Below, piece after piece: positions 1 through 4,868 of a DNA stretch of 7,070 nucleotides. How positions within the stretch are numbered: position 1 is the stretch's first letter; every line of letters begins with the position of its first letter. This DNA is from DATFFO01 sp035250025. GTDB lineage: Bacteria > Actinomycetota > Acidimicrobiia > Spongiisociales > ZC4RG35. Where the stretch lies: positions 1 through 7,070 of the forward strand of contig DATFFO010000060.1 of the NCBI GenBank assembly GCA_035250025.1. The letters are read 5' to 3'. Below the pieces are notes generated by a model that ran no database searches, had not been told where the DNA came from, and was given only the letters and a program-made list of their open reading frames with translations. The translations under genes were made by a program, and so were the position numbers.

Positions 1-257
1 AGAAGCGCTCCCGTCTCTGCGGGCGACCACATTGATCCCGCTGGAACATGCATCCACCGCCCCTGGTCGGCAAAGGTGACCGCCTCTTCCTTGTGAGGAA
101 TCGTAGGAGTTGGTGGCGGCGACATTGGTTGGGGCGCGAACCTCCAGGCCCCTACGCCCCTCTCTCAGTTGGATCGCTTCACGAGGGTCCGCCAGCGTTT
201 CGGTGTTCGACGTGAACGCAGCCATATCCGGACGCCCATCCGAAAGGGATCCCTTCC

Positions 258-798
258 ATGCTCCGCAACGAACCCCTGCTCGGGGCCCTCCGTTCGTTCG
301 TCACGGCAATGTCCACCGATTACGACCTGGCGTCAACGTCCTTGGAGTTGAGCGAGAGCAGCGCCGCGGCTCTATCGGCGGCGGGGGCGGGAGTGTCCGT
401 GGCCGACCTTGCCGGCAACCTCCGTCTTGTCGCCGCCACTGATCACCGAGTCATCGAGATTGAGCAAGCCCAAGAGGAAGCCCAACAGGGGCCGTGTGTC
501 AACGCCTTCCAAAGCCAGAAGGTTGTAACTGCGTCCGGCCCCGACGCTCTGGGGGAATGGCCCGCCGTTGCCGCCGCTGCCCAGCGTCTCGGGTTCAGCA
601 GCGCCATGGGGGTACCACTCTCGTCAGGTGACACCCGGGTCGGCGCCCTCAGTTGGGCTCGGGGTGGCGGAGGCGTTCCAGCTCATGCGACGACACGCCC
701 GACAGAACAGTCTCAAACTTTCAGAACTCGCGCATGCCATCGTCGACTTGGGCCTGCGACTCCCGCGCCTCAATGATCGAGAAGAACCAAACCTATGA
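258..798 (+). pseudogene. GAF-ANTAR transcription antiterminator-type regulator, internally deleted
   Basis: The ATG at 258 follows AAAGGGA (243-249) at a good distance. Residues 1-131 read as the GAF sensor domain typical of actinobacterial GAF-ANTAR proteins, with the recognisable pieces QGPCVNAF, ALGEWPAVAAAAQRLGFSSA and VPLSSGDTRVGALS. Directly after GALS (651-653) the frame runs into unrelated residues and stops at 776. In the next frame, 655-798 encodes GLGVAEAFQLMRRHARQ, NSLKLSELAHAIVDLGL and a short tail ending in TGA. This is the C-terminal half of an ANTAR RNA-binding domain. The end of GAF, the coiled linker and the first ANTAR helix are missing, and the two halves are out of frame, so this reads as a deletion rather than a simple frameshift. 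Intact relatives bind RNA hairpins to prevent termination; this copy should lack RNA binding. If translated, it would give a 172-residue GAF-only protein. The 3' end overlaps the convergent ATPase gene by a few bases. Confidence 0.75.
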
Positions 799-1176
799 AG
801 GACTAGGCTCGCCCTTCAGCAATCCCGGTGTCTGCGGCAAAAATTCAACCCACACCGTCTTGCCGGTCTCGGTCAGTTCGACTCCCCAACCGTCAGAGGC
901 AGCCTCGATGAGCCGAAGCCCTCGATAGGACTCCGCTAGCTCCTCCACCGCCGGGAGGATTGACGAACCGTCGGACACCTCGATGCGAATCATATGGTCT
1001 CTGACCACCTTGACCACAAGCGGCGTGACCGCATGGCGAACAACATTGCTCACCAGCTCAGAAGTCACAATCACCACGTCGTCCACCCGAGGATTGCCGT
1101 CCACAGCTTCGGCCACGAAATGACGAGCAGCGGCGATCGCTCCAACCTCAGGTTCGAAATGTTGCTCTACGGTCAT
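793..1176 (-). CDS. GHKL ATP-binding protein, RsbW-like anti-sigma factor/serine kinase
   Basis: This 127-residue protein has the single HATPase_c fold of the RsbW/SpoIIAB group common in actinobacteria. The N-box is VTSELVSNVVRHA (E40, N44, H48). The G1 region is VSDGSS (D69, G70), and the G2-like glycine segment is YRGLRLIEAASDGWG (about 84-98). Family members bind ATP, phosphorylate a partner STAS protein, and either sequester a sigma factor or act in another partner switch in the cytoplasm. The ATG overlaps the stop of the upstream STAS gene as ATGA (1173-1176), so the two are probably translationally coupled and their products are likely partners. No SigB/SigF-type sigma gene lies beside the pair, so the client is unknown. 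The D-x-G motif is followed by serines rather than the more usual basic or proline residues, which weakens any claim of kinase activity. Confidence in the fold is high; the target is unassigned. Confidence 0.85.
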   Translation of the reverse strand: MTVEQHFEPEVGAIAAARHFVAEAVDGNPRVDDVVIVTSELVSNVVRHAVTPLVVKVVRDHMIRIEVSDGSSILPAVEELAESYRGLRLIEAASDGWGVELTETGKTVWVEFLPQTPGLLKGEPSPS

Positions 1177-1577
1177 CCCGATATCCGTTCGTCCCCTGAT
1201 GAGGGCTCTGTGTGCCGGTTCGCCTCGAAAACTGTCGTCGTGCCGGTCAATTCCAACAAGCGGCGCACCCTTGAATGAGGGCTCGGTATGAACTCGACGT
1301 TCCTTCTGGCGGCGGCGCCTTGGAGATGCCGCAAGTTGGTCAAATCGATGAACGTAGCCTCAGTCAAGTCGACGACCAGACGCGGACGGTCAGTGTCGAG
1401 TGCCGATAGGAGCTGATCTCCGACCTGGAGGTCGATCTCGCCGTAAACCCAGACAAGTCGAGCGTCTGGATCATCTCGCCACTCTACGCGGGGTTCAATC
1501 CATGGACTCTGCATGCCAGACAAAATATCCTGACCGGCGACTTTATGTGAGGATCGGCCCAAAGAATACGACTGCAT
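1173..1577 (-). CDS. STAS-domain anti-sigma factor antagonist-like protein (RsbV/SpoIIAA type)
   Basis: This 134-residue protein carries one STAS domain from about residue 30 to 115. Landmarks are VWVYGEIDL, the strand-loop LVVDLTEATFIDLTNLRHL, and SRVRRLLELTGTTTVFE near the end. Anti-anti-sigma proteins bind an RsbW-like kinase when unphosphorylated and release it when phosphorylated. The usual acceptor motif is DSSGL; here it is DLTNL, so a Thr sits at the acceptor position and the glycine is replaced by Asn. The segment after that helix is several residues shorter than usual. It is the first gene of a two-gene unit with the ATPase gene downstream. The ATG at 1577 follows GAGGAGGG at a rather long spacing of about 13 nt. 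An in-frame ATG at 1514 (residue 22, MQSPWIEP) is a realistic alternative, because the domain starts after it. No convincing promoter is visible in 1578-1842. Confidence 0.8.
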   Translation of the reverse strand: MQSYSLGRSSHKVAGQDILSGMQSPWIEPRVEWRDDPDARLVWVYGEIDLQVGDQLLSALDTDRPRLVVDLTEATFIDLTNLRHLQGAAARRNVEFIPSPHSRVRRLLELTGTTTVFEANRHTEPSSGDERISG

Positions 1578-1842
1578 CTGCGGCTATGACTCCCTCCTCG
1601 CGCTTCAGTTGCGCGGCTCCGTTTTCCAAACAGCGGCTGCGGGCAACGGTCCGCCAGGAAGCTGCTGGGTGAAACCGCGGAGGCCGTCCGGCGGGAAAGC
1701 GGCACTCGTATTGCTGACGATCAGGCGGGCAGGACAGTTCGATCGCGGTCGACGAGGTTAAAAATGCCTACCGGTCTGTTCCGGAGCTCGAGGGGGGCGC
1801 TTGAAGGCCCTGCCAGTGAGGGTGGTAACCGGCTACAACGTG

Positions 1843-1916
1843 TGGGCGCTGTCGGATTCGAACCGCCGACCTCTTCCTTGTAAGGGAAGCGCTCTAACCA
1901 CCTGAGCTAAACGCCC
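1843..1916 (-). tRNA. tRNA-Val (anticodon UAC)
   Basis: A full cloverleaf reads on the minus strand. The acceptor arm pairs GGGCGTT with AGCGCCC (one G-U). The D arm is GCTC-loop-GAGC. The anticodon stem CTTCC/GGAAG encloses the loop CTTACAA, giving anticodon TAC, which decodes valine GUA and probably other GUN codons. The variable loop is 5 nt and the T loop is TTCGAAT. The T stem GGCGG/CCGAC has one G-A mismatch at its second pair. The discriminator is A and CCA is not encoded, so it must be added post-transcriptionally. A TAGACT sequence (1927-1932, minus) about 11 nt upstream of the 5' end could be the -10 box, but no good -35 is visible. Total length is 74 nt. Confidence 0.95.
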
Positions 1917-2048
1917 GAACGCCAGAAGTCTAGATGGCGCCCACCCCGGAACCATTTGTGGGTCGGAACCGTCGCGGAGACACGCGGACACGACCCACAG
2001 AATGGTTGGCTCGTACACTCTCGGCCACCCGATGTCGAGGACCTCCGC

Positions 2049-3125
2049 TTGAACTATGAAGTACCGGAACGCCTGCGCTGGCTGGCAGCCATCGCCTGGC
2101 GCCTCGTGGTGGTGGGGGCGGCGGTCTTCCTCGTCTGGCAGGTGCTCCAGCGCATCAGCGTGGTGGTCATCGCCTCCGTGCTCGCCCTATTCCCGGCCTC
2201 GCTGCTGTGGGGGCCGGTCAAGGCCCTCAAGCGCCGGGGATGGCGTCCGCTGCTTGCAACCTGGGCCGTCTTCCTCGGGGCAGCCGTCATCGCCGTCGGC
2301 GTCGGATTCGTCGTCATACCAGCGCTCATCCAGGGCCTCGAGCCGCTGGGCGATGACCTGGCCACCGCCTACGACGACCTGCGCAGTTGGCTGACCGAGG
2401 GGCCGCTGGGACTGTCCCCCCAGCAGATCGACAACTACGTCGACACATTCCTCGAGCAACTCCAGTCCCAGCTCGGCGGCCTCGGCTCGGGAGTGTTGAG
2501 CGGCGCCGTGGCCGTGTTCGAGGTGATTACCGGATTCATCCTGGCGCTGATCGTCGCCTTCTTCATCCTCAAGGACGGCGATCGCGTGGCAGCCAAGCTC
2601 GTCGACCGCCTCTCGCCCACGATGGCCGACCAGGTCCGTCGGGGCGGGCGCGTGGCGTGGGCGACGCTGAATCGGTACGTCAAGGGTCTCGCCCTGGTAG
2701 GGCTGGTCGATGCGACGGCCATAGCCATCGGCCTCCTGATCCTCGACGTCCCGTTGGTGGCGCCGCTGGCGATCCTCGTCTTCGTCGGGGCCTTTCTCCC
2801 GGTGATCGGGGCCTTCACGTCCGGCCTGTTCGCGGTGGCGGTCGCCGGCGTCAACGGTGGTTTGACCGATGCCTTGATCGTGCTGGCCATCGTTGTGGCG
2901 GTCCAGCAACTGGAGGGTGACGTGATCCTCCCCCTCATCTTCGGGCGCACGATGCAGTTGCATCCCCTGGTGATCCTGCTGGCTATCGCGGTGGGCGGCG
3001 TCGCTTTCGGCATCGCTGGGGCATTTCTCGCCGTTCCAATCGCCGCCGTCGTGATCGCGGTCAATCAGGAACTGTCCCCCGAGCCGGAAAAATCGCTCCT
3101 CAACCTCGCCCAAACCATCGGCTGA
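2049..3125 (+). CDS. AI-2E/PerM family transporter (UPF0118-type membrane protein)
   Basis: This predicted inner-membrane protein has about 358 residues, normal for the family (roughly 340-380). Hydrophobic segments lie near residues 16-34, 37-56, 68-94, 156-175, 214-233, 235-262, 274-288 and 305-340. A large soluble loop follows the third (about 95-150, LEPLGDDLATAYDDLRSWL). The C-terminal family signature is clear: QQLEGDVILPLIFGR, then LHPLVILLAIAVGG and AGAFLAVPIAAV. Members include the E. coli TqsA/PerM/YdiK type. Substrates range from AI-2 export to ion antiport and are unknown for most actinobacterial members, so AI-2 transport should not be assumed. I chose the TTG at 2049 because GAGGA (2037-2041) lies 7 nt before it. 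The frame is open from a TTG at 1956, but that extension is hydrophilic, has no good Shine-Dalgarno and would invade the tRNA promoter region. Confidence 0.85.
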   Translation: MNYEVPERLRWLAAIAWRLVVVGAAVFLVWQVLQRISVVVIASVLALFPASLLWGPVKALKRRGWRPLLATWAVFLGAAVIAVGVGFVVIPALIQGLEPLGDDLATAYDDLRSWLTEGPLGLSPQQIDNYVDTFLEQLQSQLGGLGSGVLSGAVAVFEVITGFILALIVAFFILKDGDRVAAKLVDRLSPTMADQVRRGGRVAWATLNRYVKGLALVGLVDATAIAIGLLILDVPLVAPLAILVFVGAFLPVIGAFTSGLFAVAVAGVNGGLTDALIVLAIVVAVQQLEGDVILPLIFGRTMQLHPLVILLAIAVGGVAFGIAGAFLAVPIAAVVIAVNQELSPEPEKSLLNLAQTIG

Positions 3126-3157
3126 GGGCGTGCGTCCAGGGGACTAGTCCATGGGGT

Positions 3158-3179
3158 CGAGCGGGTTTTGGTCCGCTCG
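3158..3179 (+). terminator. possible hairpin terminator after the AI-2E family gene
   Basis: A perfect 7-bp stem, CGAGCGG (3158-3164) with CCGCTCG (3173-3179), encloses an 8-nt T-rich loop 33 nt after the transporter stop codon. No T-run follows (the next bases are CCCTCTTCAC), so it may terminate only weakly. It could instead be a structure in the 5' leader of the sigma gene. A perfect 10-bp palindrome, GGACTAGTCC (3141-3150), lies just before it. Confidence 0.35.
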
Positions 3180-3231
3180 CCCTCTTCACTTTCGGGGATG
3201 GATCACCGATATCCCCTATCAGCAGGCAAGC

Positions 3232-3249
3232 CTGGGACTCTGTTCCCAG
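3232..3249 (+). repeat. inverted repeat in the sigma gene leader
   Basis: CTGGGA (3232-3237) and TCCCAG (3244-3249) form a 6-bp hairpin with a 6-nt loop. It directly abuts an in-frame ATG at 3250 that would add eight residues to the sigma factor. The structure would hinder initiation at 3250 and is one reason I prefer the ATG at 3274. It may be chance. Confidence 0.3.
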
Positions 3250-3273
3250 ATGACGACGACTTACGGGACGGAA

Positions 3274-4227
3274 ATGGCCAATTCACGACAGAGGGAAACG
3301 GACGCCGACGCCGTCCGCCGTTATCTCGACGGCATCGGCTCCTACGACCTCCTTTCGGCAGAGGACGAGGTCCGCCTCGCCAAGGCGATCGAGCGCGGCC
3401 GGCAGGCCGCCCAGGCGCTCGAAGACGGCGTCGACACAGACCCCGAAAGAGCCAAGCTGCGTCGCTACGTCGCCGCCGGTGACAAGGCCCGTCGCGAGTT
3501 CATCCAGGCCAACCTCCGCCTCGTCGTGTCGATCGCCAAGCGCTACCCCCATGCGAACCTGACCTTCCTTGATCTGATCCAGGAGGGCAATCTCGGCTTG
3601 ATCCGCGCCGTCGAGAAATTCCAGTACCGCAAAGGCTTCAAGTTCTCCACCTACGCCACGTGGTGGATCCGCCAGGCCATCACCCGCGCCATCGCCGACA
3701 AGTCACGCACCATCCGGGTGCCGGTCCACATGATCGACACGATCACGACCGTCCAGACAGCCGAAGCAAACCTGATCAAGCGGCTCGGGCGGGCGCCCAC
3801 CGACGCCGAGATCGCCGAGGAGTCCGGTATCGAGCTCAAGAAGGTGCGTGAGGCGCAGCGGGTGGCTCCCGAGCCGGTTTCCATCTTCCAGCCCGTCGGC
3901 GACGAGTCCGCCGTCCTGGGTGACTTCATCGTCGACACCGATGCCATCCCCGCCTTCGATCTCATCGCCCTCCAGCTGAATCTGGAAAGCCTCCGGGTGG
4001 TGATGAACCGTCTCGGCGATCGGGAGCGGCGAATCCTCGAGCTCCGCTACGGGTTGAACGGCACCGACCCGGCCACCCTCGACGAGGTCGGGCGTGAGTT
4101 CAACGTAACCCGGGAGCGGATCCGCCAGATCGAGACGCGCGCCATCGAAAAGCTGCGCCAGGCGGATCCCCATGATCCGCACTCACTGATCGTGAGCGAG
4201 CTCCGGCCGCGCACCAAGACGGGCTGA
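3274..4227 (+). CDS. sigma-70 family RNA polymerase sigma factor (group 1/2, SigB/HrdB-like)
   Basis: A 317-residue sigma factor that directs RNA polymerase to promoters. Region 1.2 lies near residues 9-42 (DAVRRYLDGIGSYDLLSAEDE). Region 2 is about 73-148, with LIQEGNLGLIRAVEKF and the -10-reading FKFSTYATWWIRQAITRAI. Region 3 is about 150-225 (VHMIDTITTVQ through LGDFIVDTD). Region 4 is about 240-297, with helix-turn-helix TLDEVGREFNVTRERIRQIE. The near-invariant region 2.4 places it with primary-like sigmas, not ECF or SigB/F stress types. The long region 1.1 of a primary sigma is absent. KRYPHANLTF replaces the usual KRYTGRGM stretch, and the C-terminus reads KLRQADPHDPH instead of the usual KLRHPSR followed by a short LRDYL-like end. 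I therefore favour a group 2 paralogue. The ATG at 3274 has GGGA 5 nt before it; the frame is open to 3151, with an alternative ATG at 3250. Confidence 0.9.
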   Translation: MANSRQRETDADAVRRYLDGIGSYDLLSAEDEVRLAKAIERGRQAAQALEDGVDTDPERAKLRRYVAAGDKARREFIQANLRLVVSIAKRYPHANLTFLDLIQEGNLGLIRAVEKFQYRKGFKFSTYATWWIRQAITRAIADKSRTIRVPVHMIDTITTVQTAEANLIKRLGRAPTDAEIAEESGIELKKVREAQRVAPEPVSIFQPVGDESAVLGDFIVDTDAIPAFDLIALQLNLESLRVVMNRLGDRERRILELRYGLNGTDPATLDEVGREFNVTRERIRQIETRAIEKLRQADPHDPHSLIVSELRPRTKTG

Positions 4228-4236
4228 CCGTTCGGC

Positions 4237-4268
4237 AGGCTCCGGTCAGGCAGACCTGACCAGAGCCT
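4237..4268. terminator. bidirectional hairpin between convergent sigma and whiB genes
   Basis: The arms AGGCTC-C-GGTCAGG (4237-4250) and CCTGACC-A-GAGCCT (4255-4268) form 13 base pairs with one C-A mismatch and a CAGA tetraloop. It begins 10 nt after the sigma stop codon. On the other strand it contains the whiB stop codon (TGA at 4246-4248) and its last codons. Neither side has a clear T-run, so it may act as a Rho-assisted terminator or 3'-end stabiliser for both messages. Confidence 0.6.
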
Positions 4269-4548
4269 CCAGCTCGCCTCGATCGGCTTCGACCGGCAGG
4301 AGGGCGTCGGCTCTTCGGGGCCGTCCCCGTCCCCGCTTTCGGAAGAACGGTTGGCCATCCCAGAAGATGACCCCGCCCCATACGCCGTATTCCAGGCCTT
4401 CTTCCAGAGCCAATTCCAGACAGCGGATGCGCACCGGGCACGCCCGGCACAGATCTTGGGCAGCTGTCAGCTCGTCCGCCCGCTGGGAGAAGAAGAGATG
4501 ATGGTTGCGGCCGTCGCTGCAGCGGCCAGATCGATAGATGTCGTGCAC
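4246..4548 (-). CDS. whiB7: WhiB7-like iron-sulfur transcriptional regulator with AT-hook
   Basis: A 100-residue WhiB-family protein. Four cysteines for a [4Fe-4S] cluster are present: C10, then C34-x2-C37-x5-C43 in LCRACPVRIRCLELAL. The turn motif YGVWGG (54-59) follows. The C-terminal region has RKRGRGRPRR (70-79), an RGRPR AT-hook as in mycobacterial WhiB7. The spacing GVWGG, acidic/aromatic stretch, then KR-RGRPR closely follows WhiB7. By family knowledge, WhiB7 binds region 4 of the primary sigma factor and AT-rich DNA just upstream of -35 boxes, switching on ribosome-protection, efflux and modification genes during translation stress. The GTG at 4548 has AAAGG 7 nt upstream; a TTG at 4554 is possible but sits too close to that site. 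The gene has its own promoter and a long leader with upstream ORF and attenuator (4549-4812). It converges on the sigma gene. Assignment as WhiB7 rather than another WhiB rests on the AT-hook and leader; I have no search result. Confidence 0.85.
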   Translation of the reverse strand: MHDIYRSGRCSDGRNHHLFFSQRADELTAAQDLCRACPVRIRCLELALEEGLEYGVWGGVIFWDGQPFFRKRGRGRPRRADALLPVEADRGELEALVRSA

Positions 4549-4566
4549 TTGCAAACCTTTCGAGGA

Positions 4567-4587
4567 GGCGGCGTCAAAAGAGCCGCC
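4567..4587 (-). promoter_or_regulatory. alternative distal hairpin of the whiB7 leader (segments C:D)
   Basis: On the minus strand GGCGGC (4587-4582, part of the terminator's 3' arm) can pair with GCCGCC (4572-4567), enclosing the T-run in a 9-nt loop. This hairpin can form only when the terminator does not. It ends 6 nt before the AAAGG Shine-Dalgarno (4560-4556), leaving that site free. It would stabilise the read-through form of the leader. Confidence 0.45.
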
Positions 4588-4606
4588 GGGTCAATGGCCG
4601 GCGGCT
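4576..4606 (-). terminator. intrinsic terminator/attenuator in the whiB7 leader
   Basis: On the minus strand, AGCCGCCGG (4606-4598) pairs perfectly over 9 bp with CCGGCGGCT (4589-4581) around an 8-nt loop, CCATTGAC. It is followed by CTTTTG (T-run 4579-4576). It lies between the stop codon of the upstream ORF (4634) and the whiB start (4548), so it would end transcription before the regulator unless prevented. This fits transcription attenuation rather than an end-of-operon terminator. Confidence 0.75.
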
Positions 4607-4652
4607 GGAGGGGTGGGCTGGAGGAGCCCGGACCTAAGGAGTGTGCCGCCGG
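4598..4652 (-). promoter_or_regulatory. predicted antiterminator of the whiB7 leader (segments A:B)
   Basis: CCGGCGGC on the minus strand at 4652-4645, inside the last codons of the upstream ORF (covering the tandem CGG-CGG arginine codons), is identical to the core of the terminator's 3' arm. It can pair over 8 bp with GCCGCCGG (4605-4598), the terminator's 5' arm. A small hairpin GGGCT/AGCCC (4629-4625 with 4619-4615) sits inside the enclosed loop. A ribosome finishing the upstream ORF would cover this segment and let the terminator form. A ribosome stalled earlier would leave it free and favour read-through. Pairings were found by eye; energies were not calculated. Confidence 0.6.
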
Positions 4653-4753
4653 AGGGGCATGTCGACGAGAAGGGCGACGCCCCCCGAGATCGGAGCGGGC
4701 GCGCCAAAGCCCGTCACTTGCGTGAGGGGGATGGTGTAGTTGATCCGCTCCAT
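4634..4753 (-). CDS. 39-codon upstream ORF (leader peptide) of the whiB7-like gene
   Basis: The ATG at 4753 follows GAGGTG (4762-4757; GAGG core 5 nt from the start), and the frame closes with TAG at 4636-4634. The peptide starts MERINYTIPL, continues with a Gly/Ala/Pro-rich middle (GFGAPAPISGG), and ends DMPLRRHTP. It begins about 20 nt after the predicted transcription start and ends 28 nt before the 5' arm of the intrinsic terminator. Its last codons contain the antiterminator strand. By analogy with whiB7/wblC leaders, its role is probably to let the ribosome's progress decide whether the regulator is transcribed, rather than to make a functional peptide. I do not recognise the peptide sequence. 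A GTG two codons upstream (4759) is an alternative but lacks a well-placed Shine-Dalgarno. Confidence 0.65.
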   Translation of the reverse strand: MERINYTIPLTQVTGFGAPAPISGGVALLVDMPLRRHTP

Positions 4754-4780
4754 TTGCACCTCGCAGTTTGCGATCCTGAG

Positions 4781-4818
4781 AAGTTAGAGCGAACCCGAGA
4801 TCGGGTCAAGGGAATAAA
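4781..4818 (-). promoter_or_regulatory. whiB7 promoter with AT-hook-type upstream tract
   Basis: On the minus strand TTGACC (-35, 4809-4804), a 17-nt spacer and TAACTT (-10, 4786-4781) form a good primary-sigma promoter. The start point is expected near 4774. TTTATT (4818-4813) lies exactly 3 bp (CCC) upstream of the -35, in very GC-rich surroundings. WhiB7-activated promoters are known for such an AT-rich tract at this spacing, where the AT-hook enters the minor groove. The spacer holds an inverted repeat, CCCGA-TC-TCGGG, of unknown meaning. Confidence 0.7.
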
Positions 4819-4847
4819 GCGCCCGAGACGGAACGCCGCTCCCGGGC
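4813..4847 (-). terminator. intrinsic terminator of the pgi-zwf unit
   Basis: On the minus strand GCCCGGGA (4847-4840) pairs with TCTCGGGC (4828-4821; one G-U). The helix continues past a bulged G with CGG/CCG closed by a CGTT loop, and GC-TTTATT follows. It begins 21 nt after the zwf stop codon. The T-rich tail is the same TTTATT that serves as the upstream element of the whiB7 promoter. Confidence 0.65.
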
Positions 4848-4868
4848 ATGAGCGGGGCGCGCTCAGGC

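Noticed and set aside
110..442. Plus-strand frame from a TTG at 110
   Set aside because: Its AGGAG directly abuts the start, the translation is low-complexity Arg/Gly/Pro, and it overlaps the clear GAF coding frame.
1484..1705. Minus-strand 73-residue frame at the STAS gene start
   Set aside because: It overlaps the STAS frame, is basic and low-complexity, and has no recognisable domain.
1578..1842. Searched for a promoter or terminator between the STAS gene and the tRNA
   Set aside because: Only a 4-bp CCGG/CCGG stem before a T-run (around 1757-1784, minus) and no convincing -35/-10 pair; too weak to call.
1833..2018. Minus-strand 61-residue frame
   Set aside because: It is a translation of the tRNA-Val gene and its flank, a common false protein.
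1956..2048. N-terminal extension of the AI-2E family protein from the TTG at 1956
   Set aside because: No Shine-Dalgarno, hydrophilic and unlike the family; the TTG at 2049 has GAGGA at 7 nt.
2187..3113. Long minus-strand frame opposite the AI-2E family gene
   Set aside because: Antisense shadow rich in Asp/Glu/His/Gln/Arg; the plus strand gives a coherent multi-span membrane protein.
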